A stretch of DNA of 7,117 bases from Bacteroidia bacterium (GTDB lineage Bacteria; Bacteroidota; Bacteroidia; JABEUT01). Position 1 is the first letter of the stretch. The number at the start of each line of letters is the position of its first letter. Positions 1-6,226 of the stretch are shown here, piece after piece. The notes beneath the pieces are model-generated. The model worked only from the letters and a program-made list of their open reading frames with translations, searched no databases and was not told the DNA's origin. Where the stretch lies: assembly GCA_013044305.1 (NCBI GenBank), contig JABEUT010000181.1:1-7117 (forward strand), written 5' to 3'. The position numbers and the translations under genes are program-made.

Positions 1-447
1 ATATAAACGTTTTTTTAGAAATACATATACGACAAGAATGAAAAAAGTGATAAGCAAAAGATCCTTTCTCACAACAAAGTTGTTCAGAACCGGATCCCCT
101 AAAAAGAAAACTAAGGGCAGGATAAGCAGCGGATATCCTCTTTTAATAAATAAAGCAAGGAAGAAGAGGGCTACGGCAAAGTAAAAAAATGCAGATAAAA
201 ATATAATCGCGTTATATGGAGCGACAGAAAAGTGATTGTAAAGCCATAGAAGGAATTCGCCCGGCAATCCCCTGCGGACAAACCCGCCTCGGTAGTTGAT
301 AAGCCATTCTGTTATCTGCCAGCTTTCTTTTGAATATGGACCTTTTAGCCGCTGGTATAGCTGAAACGCCCAATTTGCATATAGAATACCAGTTAGAATG
401 GCAATAAGCAGATTCTCCCGGAAAGCTGTTTTTATTTTTGTAGGCAT
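1..447 (-). CDS. Polytopic membrane protein, N-terminal part, runs off left edge
   Basis: An open frame of 149 codons starts at ATG 447-445 and continues past base 1 without a stop, so the C-terminus is missing. The product is strongly hydrophobic, with likely membrane segments near residues 12-29, 78-101, 104-116 and 128-144. Between the first and second lies a polar stretch, NYRGGFVRRGLPGEF (residues 51-65). I recall similar GGFVRRGL-type motifs in uncharacterised Bacteroidota inner-membrane proteins, often near polysaccharide or glycosyltransferase genes, but I cannot assign a function. A second in-frame ATG lies 13 codons upstream at 486-484, directly after a stop at 489-487; it would add a polar PPFGQGITPQLN-type lead. 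I prefer 447 because the basic MPTKIKTAFR start then sits just before the first membrane segment. The gene is divergent from the T9SS cargo gene. Coding status is fairly sure, function unknown. Confidence 0.75.
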   Translation of the reverse strand, partial: MPTKIKTAFRENLLIAILTGILYANWAFQLYQRLKGPYSKESWQITEWLINYRGGFVRRGLPGEFLLWLYNHFSVAPYNAIIFLSAFFYFAVALFFLALFIKRGYPLLILPLVFFLGDPVLNNFVVRKDLLLITFFILVVYVFLKKRLY

Positions 448-630
448 ATTAAGTTGGGGGGTAATTCCCTGTCCGAATGGTGGCATTCAAAAATAAGACT
501 AATTGGATTTGTTACACTTTTTTTGCTTTTTACCCCATTTACATTCCTATTTGAGGCATGAACCATGCCCTGCCTCCTGTTCGGAGTATAGTTTCGCAAT
601 TGTGCCTGATAAAACTTTAATGCTTTGTGT

Positions 631-1347
631 ATGTCTGCAAGAAGGGTTGGTAAAACACTTACAGTATTTTTCTTTATTTCTGTGCTTTTTCAGGCCAGCC
701 CTGCTATTGGCAGTGTCTGTAATAGATGTAAAGCAGCAAAACCATATTCCTGCCGGAGCCAGTGCGTGATACAGGCAGACTCCACACTGGCAATTATCCT
801 TACCTCATTCAGCGCATGCTATAACCAGACAGCTAATTCGGTGTTGGTGCAATGGACAGTCGCCTCCCAAACAAATAATAAGGAATTTATAGTTGAAAGA
901 AGTGCCACTGGCAATTGCTGGGCCCAGGCTGGTACCGTGCAAGGCGACGGCACCACTTCAAATTCAATAACATATTCGTTTACTGACAATAATCTCATTC
1001 CCGGAATATCCTATTACCGGCTGCGGCAGATTGATTACGACGGACAAACAAGTACTTTCAACCCAGTGGCGGTGGATGTTACCGGGAGTAAACAAAACCT
1101 GATAATAATGCCGAATCCGGTTTGCTCCAACGCGCATTTATATATCTGCTCCTCCCTTGGCAGGGAAGTGAATATTGTCATAACCGATGCAAGCGGAAGG
1201 GTAGTTTACACATCAACAATATCTATCTGCGCCGCTTCCACCAATCATGAATATTCGCTGAACACCGCCACACTTGCACCGGGTATTCATTTCCTTATGG
1301 TAAATAACGGTTCGGAGGTACATAGCCTTAAATTTATCAAGGAATAA
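631..1347 (+). CDS. Secreted cysteine-rich protein with T9SS type A C-terminal sorting domain
   Basis: A 238-residue protein predicted to be exported by Sec and then carried over the outer membrane by the type IX (Por) system. Residues 1-28 form a signal peptide: basic MSARRVGK, hydrophobic core TVFFFISVLF, then a small-residue stretch ASPAIGS. Residues about 60-150 resemble the fibronectin-like module common before T9SS domains (VQWTVASQTNNKEFIVERS, then YYRLRQIDYDG). Residues about 159-238 are the sorting domain: PNP at 161-163, ITDASGRVVY at 184-193, LAPGIHFLMV at 215-224, and a KFIKE end. The frame also opens at TTG 625, but ATG 631 gives the better signal peptide. Odd point: nine cysteines (30, 33, 41, 45, 63, 96, 165, 173, 200), three of them inside the sorting domain, which is high for such a cargo. 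There is no catalytic domain, so the role is unknown; surface adhesion or structure is possible. Confidence 0.88.
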   Translation: MSARRVGKTLTVFFFISVLFQASPAIGSVCNRCKAAKPYSCRSQCVIQADSTLAIILTSFSACYNQTANSVLVQWTVASQTNNKEFIVERSATGNCWAQAGTVQGDGTTSNSITYSFTDNNLIPGISYYRLRQIDYDGQTSTFNPVAVDVTGSKQNLIIMPNPVCSNAHLYICSSLGREVNIVITDASGRVVYTSTISICAASTNHEYSLNTATLAPGIHFLMVNNGSEVHSLKFIKE

Positions 1348-1649
1348 TCATCAAAAGTAATTACTTATTAATGCAACGTATGGCCGGGTTGATGGGTCAT
1401 CCGTGAACCTAATAATATAAATCGGGGTATATTTGTACGGCCGGGTGAAACTGAATTTGACCAGCCGATTGCAGATTTATTCCGGTAATTTGAAGTCCTT
1501 CCTGCCATGCAAAAAGGAATCAGCACCTTATGCAGTACATTATCAGAAACGGCAAACATTAAAGCATTCTGTAAAACAGGAATGAAAGCAAGAGATATCA
1601 AGTGTAATACAAGAAAATAAAAAAAACAATCAGGTTAACCATTTACGCG
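1348..1649. other. Gene-poor gap between the T9SS cargo and metallophosphoesterase genes
   Basis: About 300 bases with no credible gene. Just after the cargo stop is a perfect 12-bp palindrome, AAGTAATTACTT (1355-1366), without a loop or T-run, so it is not a convincing terminator. A TATATTTG box lies at 1428-1435. GGCCGGGT occurs twice (about 1382 and 1439) but without wider similarity. The last 40 bases before the 1650 start are A-rich and lack a Shine-Dalgarno motif. A 77-codon minus-strand frame (1601-1368) looks like chance: its composition is not protein-like and it has no recognisable motif. Confidence 0.6.
1428..1435 (+). promoter_or_regulatory. Candidate Bacteroidota -7 box (TATATTTG)
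   Basis: TATATTTG fits the TAnnTTTG -7 consensus of the primary Bacteroidota sigma factor. No TTG-type -33 element is visible about 19 bases upstream. It could drive the metallophosphoesterase gene with a leader of about 200 bases. Based on the box alone. Confidence 0.3.
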
Positions 1650-2945
1650 ATGATAAAATATGGAATGCATGCTGCACCCGTTGGTGGCTTTTTAATCGGT
1701 TTGTTTATATTCTTCGGTTCAACCTTGCTGCTTGATGTATATGTTGCCAAAGGCATCAGGTGTTCGCTGTCTAAAGCTCCGGCGAGTATCCGGCGTATGA
1801 TCCGCCTTGCTTACATGGGGCTCAATACGGTTTTTTACGGATTGGCCGTGGCATTTGTTATCAGCTTTCTTTTTTCGCACACACTTAACAGCATGTTGTT
1901 CAAAGTACTTATCACCCTTTTTGTAACACTGTTTTCATCAAAAATAGTATTCGCTTTATTTTTATTGGCCGAAGACTTGTACCGTATGGGAAGGTGGGGC
2001 ATTATGTTTGGCAGAAAAACAGCTGGATTGAAAAGCAGTGAACAAAACAATTTTTTGCCGCAGAGACGAAGGTTTATAAGTCAGGCAGCCGCCCTCACAG
2101 CCGGAATCCCCTTTGCAGGAAGCATATACGGAGTGATTAAGGGTAAATACAATTATAAGGTTCACAGGGTTCAACTGGCTTTCAAAAGCCTGCCTAAGGA
2201 ATTTGACGGATTTACGATTACCCAGCTATCCGATATTCATTCGGGAAGCTTTGGCGACAGGCAGCAAGTATTGCATGGAGTATCCCTTGCCAACGAACAG
2301 AAAAGCGATATCATGTTCTTTACAGGCGATCTGGTAAATTTCCGTTCTTCGGAAATGAACGATTGGATGGATGTGTTCGGCAAATTAAAGGCGCCAATGG
2401 GGGTAAATTCCGCACTCGGCAACCACGATTACGGCGACTACACGCAGTGGCCAAGCCCGGAAGCCAAGCAGGCTAATTTTGAAGAACTGTGTACCATACA
2501 TAAGGAACTGGGATTTCATCTTTTGCGCAACGAAAATTGCAGGATTCAAAAAGACACCGCCGCTATTGAACTCTTAGGTGTTGAAAACTGGGGCAGGGGA
2601 GGTTTCAGCAAGTATGGAGATCTGGATAAGGCTTTTGCAGGCACCTCGCCCGATTCATTTAAAATATTGCTGTCGCACGACCCCACGCACTGGGAGGAAA
2701 AAGTGATGAATGACCCAAGGATGATTGAATTGACGCTGGCAGGTCATACCCACGGCTTCCAGTTTGGTTTTGAATTGCCCGGAATAAGATTTTCGCCAGC
2801 GGAATTCCGTTATAAGAGATGGGCAGGGTTATATGTGGAAAACAGCAAATACCTATATGTGAACCGTGGCTTTGGCTACCTTGCATATCCGGGCAGGGTA
2901 GGCATCTGGCCCGAAATTACAACCATAACATTGCGATGCGCATAG
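1650..2945 (+). CDS. Membrane-anchored YkuE-like metallophosphoesterase
   Basis: A 431-residue calcineurin-like metallophosphoesterase that should hydrolyse phosphoester bonds with a two-metal centre; the substrate is unknown. Three hydrophobic helices lie near residues 9-31, 52-77 and 82-107. A linker follows with a twin-arginine-like RRRFISQAA (139-147) and a fourth hydrophobic stretch (about 146-163). The catalytic domain spans about 175-431 and keeps all signature blocks: DIHSG (D195, H197), GDLVN (D227), GNHD (N258, H259, D260), LSHDP (H343) and GHTHG (H366, H368). The layout suggests an active site outside the cytoplasm, since B. subtilis YkuE is a known Tat substrate; this topology is inferred. 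Start ATG 1650 has no Shine-Dalgarno motif; ATG 1665 would also keep all helices. The ATL gene follows on the same strand after 38 bases. Family is sure; cellular role (envelope lipid or phosphate metabolism) is a guess. Confidence 0.92.
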   Translation: MIKYGMHAAPVGGFLIGLFIFFGSTLLLDVYVAKGIRCSLSKAPASIRRMIRLAYMGLNTVFYGLAVAFVISFLFSHTLNSMLFKVLITLFVTLFSSKIVFALFLLAEDLYRMGRWGIMFGRKTAGLKSSEQNNFLPQRRRFISQAAALTAGIPFAGSIYGVIKGKYNYKVHRVQLAFKSLPKEFDGFTITQLSDIHSGSFGDRQQVLHGVSLANEQKSDIMFFTGDLVNFRSSEMNDWMDVFGKLKAPMGVNSALGNHDYGDYTQWPSPEAKQANFEELCTIHKELGFHLLRNENCRIQKDTAAIELLGVENWGRGGFSKYGDLDKAFAGTSPDSFKILLSHDPTHWEEKVMNDPRMIELTLAGHTHGFQFGFELPGIRFSPAEFRYKRWAGLYVENSKYLYVNRGFGYLAYPGRVGIWPEITTITLRCA

Positions 2946-2972
2946 CGGTAGGCATAATAAGTAACCGCTTTT
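2944..2972 (+). terminator. Weak stem-loop at end of metallophosphoesterase gene
   Basis: AGCGGT (2944-2949) pairs with ACCGCT (2964-2969) around a 14-base loop, followed by only three T. The left arm overlaps the TAG stop. The stem is short and the T-run poor, so it may equally be chance, with readthrough into the ATL gene. Confidence 0.25.
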
Positions 2973-2983
2973 AAAAATCCTGT

Positions 2984-3316
2984 ATGATGGGTGACTTTTA
3001 CGAAATGGTATATGAGGTAGTACGACTGATTCCGCGTGGCAGGGTAACAAATTATGGCTCCATTGCCAGGTACCTGGGCTCGCCTCAATCGTCGAGGCTG
3101 GTGGGATGGGCAATGAATCAAAGCCATTCTAAAACCCCGCCTGTTCCGGCGCATCGTGTGGTAAACCGCAATGGAGAACTGTCTGGCAGGCAGCATTTTG
3201 CCACGCCTGTTCTTATGGAGGAACTGCTTAAGGCGGAAGGCATTCGGGTAAAACGGAATACAGTGGTGAATTTCAAAATGCTTTTTTGGGATCCCGAAAA
3301 GGAATTATCCCTGTAA
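2984..3316 (+). CDS. Alkyltransferase-like (ATL) DNA base-flipping protein, MGMT family
   Basis: A 110-residue single-domain member of the O6-alkylguanine-DNA alkyltransferase fold (DNA-binding domain, PF01035-type). Visible blocks are IPRGRVTNYGSIA (residues 16-28, with the Tyr that helps flip the base), SSRLVGWAM (36-44, with the intercalating Arg at 38) and PAHRVVN (55-61). In true transferases this last block is PCHRV and the cysteine accepts the alkyl group; here residue 56 is Ala, so the protein cannot act as a suicide alkyltransferase. Known ATL proteins (Trp or Ala at this site) bind O6-alkylguanine, flip it, and hand the lesion to nucleotide excision repair. Length fits ATLs, which lack the N-terminal Ada domain. 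Met 1 and Met 2 are adjacent (2984, 2987), so the start is uncertain by one codon. It lies 38 bases after the phosphoesterase gene; cotranscription is possible. Family and loss of Cys are sure; role is from the family. Confidence 0.92.
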   Translation: MMGDFYEMVYEVVRLIPRGRVTNYGSIARYLGSPQSSRLVGWAMNQSHSKTPPVPAHRVVNRNGELSGRQHFATPVLMEELLKAEGIRVKRNTVVNFKMLFWDPEKELSL

Positions 3317-3321
3317 TTCCT
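3300..3321 (+). terminator. Stem-loop spanning the ATL stop codon, no T-run
   Basis: AGGAATTA (3300-3307) and TAATTCCT (3314-3321) form a perfect 8-bp stem with a six-base TCCCTG loop, and the TAA stop lies in the right arm. The stem is AT-rich and no T-run follows, so intrinsic termination is doubtful. An mRNA 3'-end or pausing structure ahead of the mrp promoter is an alternative. Confidence 0.3.
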
Positions 3322-3345
3322 GCAATAAAACTGAATGGATTGCCG

Positions 3346-3353
3346 TAATTTTG
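3346..3353 (+). promoter_or_regulatory. Candidate -7 box for mrp (TAATTTTG)
   Basis: TAATTTTG fits TAnnTTTG and lies 57 bases before the mrp ATG, a normal leader length. No clear TTG is seen at the -33 position. It would make mrp and the DUF1697 gene a separate transcript from the two upstream genes. Confidence 0.4.
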
Positions 3354-3410
3354 CCTAATTTTACATCTGAATTCAGTTAATTCTAAAGTAACAATAATAT
3401 TAAAAAATAT

Positions 3411-4502
3411 ATGATAACGGAACAACAGGTTCTTGATGCCCTGAAGAACGTAATAGATCCCGATTTTAATCAGGATATAGTAACGTTAGGCATGGTAAAA
3501 GATATTGCCATTGACGGTAAAAAGGTGAACTTTACCGTTGTGCTTACAACCCCGGCGTGCCCGCTCAAAGACATGATTCACCGCGCATGTGTAAACGCCA
3601 TTGTGTATTATGTTGACAAGGAGGCCGAAGTAAAAGTGAACATGAGTGCAAAGGTAACAAGCCCAAAAAAGGAAAAGGGCGCTGCCTTGCCCGGTGTTAA
3701 GAATATAATTGCTGTGGCCTCGGGAAAGGGCGGAGTAGGAAAAAGCACCGTAGCATCGAACATTGCTGTTGGGCTGGCAATGAAAGGAGCTAAAGTAGGA
3801 TTGCTCGATGCCGACATTTATGGCCCATCGGTACCCCTGATGTTCGACATGGAAAATGAGAAGCCCCATTTGGTTGAAAGAGACGGGAAGACGATAATGG
3901 TGCCGGTAGAACAGTACGGTGTTAAATTATTATCAATTGGTTTCTTTTTAGGCGCTTCGCAGGCTTTGCCCTGGCGCGGGCCAATGGCTTCAAAGGCGAT
4001 GGTGCAACTTATTACCGATGCCGACTGGGGTGAACTCGACTACCTGATTATAGACCTGCCTCCCGGCACAGGCGATATTCAGTTGTCGCTGGTGGGCAGC
4101 GCACCCCTTGCCGGAGCGGTTATAGTAAGCACCCCGCAAAAGGTAGCGCTGGCTGATGTGCGCAAAGCCGTAAATATGTTCGGACATAAAGACATACACG
4201 TTCCGGTGCTCGGTATAGTAGAAAACATGGCGTATTTCACCCCTGCCGAATTACCGGACAACAAGTACTTTATTTTCGGAAAAGACGGAGCCCGCAACCT
4301 TGCCGAAGAACTGAAGGTGCCATTTCTTGGTCAGGTGCCTCTGGTTGAAAGTATCTGCGCGGCAGGCGATGCCGGCCGTCCTGCGGTTCTGCAAGGCGAC
4401 ACCCCGCAGGCTGTAGCGTTCCTCCAGATTGCAGGTAACCTTGCCCAGCAGGTTGCCATTGCCAATAAATTGAAGGAGGAAAAACACCTCGAGAAGGCTT
4501 GA
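3411..4502 (+). CDS. mrp: Mrp/ApbC-type iron-sulfur cluster carrier ATPase
   Basis: A 363-residue cytosolic P-loop ATPase of the Mrp/NBP35/ApbC family, which carries [4Fe-4S] clusters to apoproteins. Residues 1-80 are a MIP18/DUF59 domain with the conserved TTPACPLKD (47-55, Cys50). The deviant Walker A is SGKGGVGKST (104-113), with both lysines of the MinD/Mrp class; DADIYGPS is at 133-140 and the Walker B-type DLPPGTGD at 215-222. Length is normal for the two-domain form. Odd point: after IVENMAYF (269-276) the family usually has a CXXC that bridges a cluster between two subunits; here TPAELPDNKYFIFG (277-290) contains no cysteine. I recall this form from other Bacteroidota, so it is probably lineage-typical rather than damage. 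ATG 3411 follows an A/T-rich leader without Shine-Dalgarno. The stop overlaps the DUF1697 start by 4 nt. Confidence 0.96.
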   Translation: MITEQQVLDALKNVIDPDFNQDIVTLGMVKDIAIDGKKVNFTVVLTTPACPLKDMIHRACVNAIVYYVDKEAEVKVNMSAKVTSPKKEKGAALPGVKNIIAVASGKGGVGKSTVASNIAVGLAMKGAKVGLLDADIYGPSVPLMFDMENEKPHLVERDGKTIMVPVEQYGVKLLSIGFFLGASQALPWRGPMASKAMVQLITDADWGELDYLIIDLPPGTGDIQLSLVGSAPLAGAVIVSTPQKVALADVRKAVNMFGHKDIHVPVLGIVENMAYFTPAELPDNKYFIFGKDGARNLAEELKVPFLGQVPLVESICAAGDAGRPAVLQGDTPQAVAFLQIAGNLAQQVAIANKLKEEKHLEKA

Positions 4503-5050
4503 AAACCGTAATTTCACTTTTGCGGGGAATAAATGTGGGAGGCAAAAATAAACTTGCCATGACCGACCTGAAAGCGTTATGCGGCAGTCTTAAGTTCACT
4601 AAGGTAAATACATTCATTCAGAGCGGTAATATTGTTTTTAGTTCAGGCCTTGAAGACCTGAAGGAGGTTTCTGTAAAACTTGAATCAGGGATCTATAAAA
4701 GGTTCGGGTTAAAGGTGCCGGTCATTTCAAGGGATGTGCAGGAATTGGAGCAAGCCATAAGCCGGAATCCGTTTTTAAAAGATAATGGCAGGCAAGAGGA
4801 GAGCCTTTATATCACCTACATGGAATCCGCGCCGAAACCTGATGAAATAAATAAAATAAGCGGATTCTCTGTTCCGACCGACGAGTTCCGTATCATTGGG
4901 CGGCAGGTGTATATCTATTGCCCGGGAGGGTATGGCAATACAAAATTGAACAACAACTTTTTTGAAAATAAGCTAAAGGTAAGGGCTACCACCAGAAATC
5001 TGAAGACCTCTAAAACACTCCTCGATATGGCTTTGTCCTTGGGCTATTAA
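4499..5050 (+). CDS. DUF1697 family protein, TTG start overlapping mrp stop
   Basis: A 183-residue protein of the DUF1697 family; the biochemical function is unknown. Family blocks in order: LLRGINVGGKN (7-17), TFIQSGNIVFSS (38-49), and a C-terminal PGGYGNTKL (142-150) followed by KVRATTRNLKT (160-170). Full-length for the family. No ATG precedes the first conserved block, and the next Met (21) would delete it, so TTG 4499 is the likely start. TTG shares four bases with the mrp TGA (TTGA), the arrangement expected for translational coupling. An AAGGAGG lies at 4473-4479, inside mrp, but about 19 bases from the TTG, too far for standard spacing. The gene ends head-on with the minus-strand TapB-like gene, sharing TTAA. 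Family assignment is firm; the start is inferred from conservation. Confidence 0.9.
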   Translation: MKTVISLLRGINVGGKNKLAMTDLKALCGSLKFTKVNTFIQSGNIVFSSGLEDLKEVSVKLESGIYKRFGLKVPVISRDVQELEQAISRNPFLKDNGRQEESLYITYMESAPKPDEINKISGFSVPTDEFRIIGRQVYIYCPGGYGNTKLNNNFFENKLKVRATTRNLKTSKTLLDMALSLGY

Positions 5051-5760
5051 TTCCCGCTAATGGAGGTTAGCACACTGTAACCCTGCAACTGCCCATCTTC
5101 CGAATACCTTTCGCTCCGCACCATTCCGGTATTTAAAGCATACCATTCAGCCACATGCGATTTTACGTCGAATATGGTATAGGTGGATACATCGTAAGTA
5201 ATTTTTATGCAGCTGAAGGTGCCGGCAGGAGTGGTTACCGTTTCCTTTTTTTCCATCCTGCGGTTACAAAGCTTCGAAGTTATTACCCAGCGGTTTGTGT
5301 CCTTTTTTCGCCCTCCGTCAAGCGAAATAATGAGTTTTCCGTTCTTTAACTTCTCGCCGGGTGCAGGCTTGCCGGGTATGTCAAGATAGTCGCCCCGCAT
5401 GGTTACGCTGCCTTTTTGGGTAAAGGTTTGCTTCGGATCCAGCAAGCCCATATCCTCCATGTTAAGCAGTACCAGGCCGCCTGTGCATTTTACCTTGAAG
5501 TGGGTACTGAATATCTGAACCCCTTTGGTATCATACCAGTTGCCCAGCATGGAAAGTATAGTTGTATCGCCTGCGTTGGCTACACCCTCAATGGTGCATT
5601 TAGATGTGCCGGTAAGTTTGTCGGCAGGCGAATAATTGCTTATCTCATAAGTGGTTCCCTGCTTAACCGGAAAGTATCCGTTGCAGGTTCCGTCGCCGGA
5701 GGTTACCGGCGAAAAGATGAGCGGAAAGGCGAGAGCAGATATAAAAAACAGGTTACCCAT
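5047..5760 (-). CDS. Exported TapB/DUF3108-like protein
   Basis: A 237-residue protein with an N-terminal signal peptide (about residues 1-21, hydrophobic FFISALAFPLIF). The mature part looks like the beta-rich DUF3108-like/TapB family common in Bacteroidota: CNGYFPVKQGTTYEI (26-40), the long strand region, VTTPAGTFSCIKI (175-187) and VAEWYALNTGMVRSE (203-217). The PAGTF.C.K and EWYA..G.V.S patterns are the basis for the family call; function is not established, with periplasmic or outer-membrane location expected. Six cysteines lie at 26, 55, 92, 165, 184 and possibly the signal boundary region has none, so disulfides are possible. ATG 5760 is the only reasonable start: an in-frame stop lies two codons upstream. 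A TATCTTTG box ends four bases before the ATG, so the mRNA may be leaderless. Convergent with DUF1697, sharing its stop. Confidence 0.82.
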   Translation of the reverse strand: MGNLFFISALAFPLIFSPVTSGDGTCNGYFPVKQGTTYEISNYSPADKLTGTSKCTIEGVANAGDTTILSMLGNWYDTKGVQIFSTHFKVKCTGGLVLLNMEDMGLLDPKQTFTQKGSVTMRGDYLDIPGKPAPGEKLKNGKLIISLDGGRKKDTNRWVITSKLCNRRMEKKETVTTPAGTFSCIKITYDVSTYTIFDVKSHVAEWYALNTGMVRSERYSEDGQLQGYSVLTSISGN

Positions 5761-5764
5761 TATT

Positions 5765-5772
5765 CAAAGATA
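5765..5772 (-). promoter_or_regulatory. -7 box (TATCTTTG) directly before the TapB-like start
   Basis: Read on the minus strand, TATCTTTG matches TAnnTTTG exactly and is followed by AATA and then the ATG. With usual spacing the transcript would begin at or near the start codon, giving a leaderless mRNA. No clear TTG -33 element is present. Confidence 0.42.
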
Positions 5773-6051
5773 TAAAATTTTCTCATTGGTTACTGTTATC
5801 AGCCTGCCTGCTCATGGTTCAGTTTTAATTTTCCCGGCGTACTTTGCGTAAAATTTCTTTGCTTGCTTTGCGGTTTCTGCTTTTGTTTATCGAAACTGAT
5901 ACATTGCCGCCTGCCTGACAAACAGTGCCATACAGTATTAAGATAAATGGGGCCAAGCCCAAACATCTATTCAATGGGCATTTTTTTAACCCGTATTCTA
6001 AATCCGGCAAATTTAAAATAGCCGGAACCAAACCTGCACAGGAATTATTTA
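5773..6051. other. Gap upstream of tRNA-Glu without a credible gene
   Basis: The stretch from the TapB-like gene to the tRNA holds no convincing gene. A 68-codon minus-strand frame begins at a TTG (6031) and has no recognisable motif. CTTTGC recurs three times within 5842-5875. A 6-bp stem TCCGGC/GCCGGA (6003-6008, 6021-6026) has a 12-base AT-rich loop of unknown meaning. A terminator-like element lies at 5957-5987. Confidence 0.5.
5957..5987 (+). terminator. Orphan terminator-like stem with T7 run
   Basis: GCCCA (5957-5961) pairs with TGGGC (5975-5979) around a 13-base loop, followed by A and seven T. No plus-strand gene ends just before it, so it would have to close a short unannotated RNA or be chance. 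The stem is short. Confidence 0.28.
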
Positions 6052-6059
6052 TATATTTG
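6052..6059 (+). promoter_or_regulatory. -7 box of tRNA-Glu promoter (TATATTTG)
   Basis: TATATTTG matches TAnnTTTG and is followed by CGCC, with the mature tRNA 5' end 18 bases after the box. That is the expected position for a short tRNA 5' leader. The -33 zone (near 6027) has no clear TTG. Confidence 0.55.
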
Positions 6060-6077
6060 CGCCTCCCCGAAAAAAAC

Positions 6078-6149
6078 GGCCCGTTCGTCTAGGGGTTAGG
6101 ACATCAGGTTTTCATCCTGGAAACAGGGGTTCGATTCCCCTACGGGCTA
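6078..6149 (+). tRNA. tRNA-Glu (anticodon UUC)
   Basis: A full cloverleaf can be drawn. The acceptor stem pairs GGCCCGT (6078-6084) with ACGGGCT (6142-6148), including a first G-U pair, with discriminator A6149. The anticodon stem pairs TCAGG (6104-6108) with CCTGG (6116-6120) around loop TTTTCAT, placing anticodon TTC at 6111-6113. The T arm pairs AGGGG (6125-6129) with CCCCT (6137-6141) around TTCGATT. The variable loop is four bases. CCA is not encoded (C and T follow A6149), so it must be added enzymatically. It decodes GAA and GAG. A -7 box lies upstream and a hairpin terminator downstream, so it seems to be a single-gene transcript. Confidence 0.97.
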
Positions 6150-6163
6150 CTTAGTTGATTGTC

Positions 6164-6205
6164 AATGCCTTATAAGTCAGATACTTATAAGGCATTTTGC
6201 TTTTT
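6164..6205 (+). terminator. Strong hairpin terminator after tRNA-Glu
   Basis: AATGCCTTATAAGT (6164-6177) and its exact complement (6183-6196) form a perfect 14-bp stem with a five-base loop CAGAT, followed by TTGCTTTTT. It begins 15 bases after the tRNA and is the best intrinsic terminator in the window. On the minus strand no T-run follows, so it acts in one direction. Because it lies at the 3' side of a tRNA and is followed by direct repeats, it could also be part of an integrase recognition site. Confidence 0.75.
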
Positions 6206-6226
6206 AGGTGGCAGTTTAGGTGGCAG
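6203..6226 (+). repeat. Tandem 12-bp direct repeat TTTAGGTGGCAG x2
   Basis: Two exact, adjacent copies of TTTAGGTGGCAG (6203-6214 and 6215-6226), followed by TTTTAT. They lie just beyond the tRNA terminator. Short direct repeats near a tRNA 3' end resemble arm-type integrase or excisionase sites of integrative elements, but no integrase gene and no second copy of the tRNA 3' end is in the window. Confidence 0.8.

Noticed and set aside
503..769. 88-codon plus-strand frame
   Set aside because: It overlaps the signal peptide region of the T9SS cargo in another frame, has no protein-like motif, and is not needed to explain the region.
1355..1366. Palindrome AAGTAATTACTT as terminator of the T9SS cargo gene
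   Set aside because: It has no loop, only AT-rich pairing and no T-run.
1368..1601. 77-codon minus-strand frame in the gap
   Set aside because: No recognisable motif, no promoter or ribosome-binding support, and composition unlike the neighbouring genes.
5825..6031. 68-codon minus-strand frame before the tRNA
   Set aside because: TTG start, no motif, and it covers terminator-like and palindromic sequence; treated as chance.
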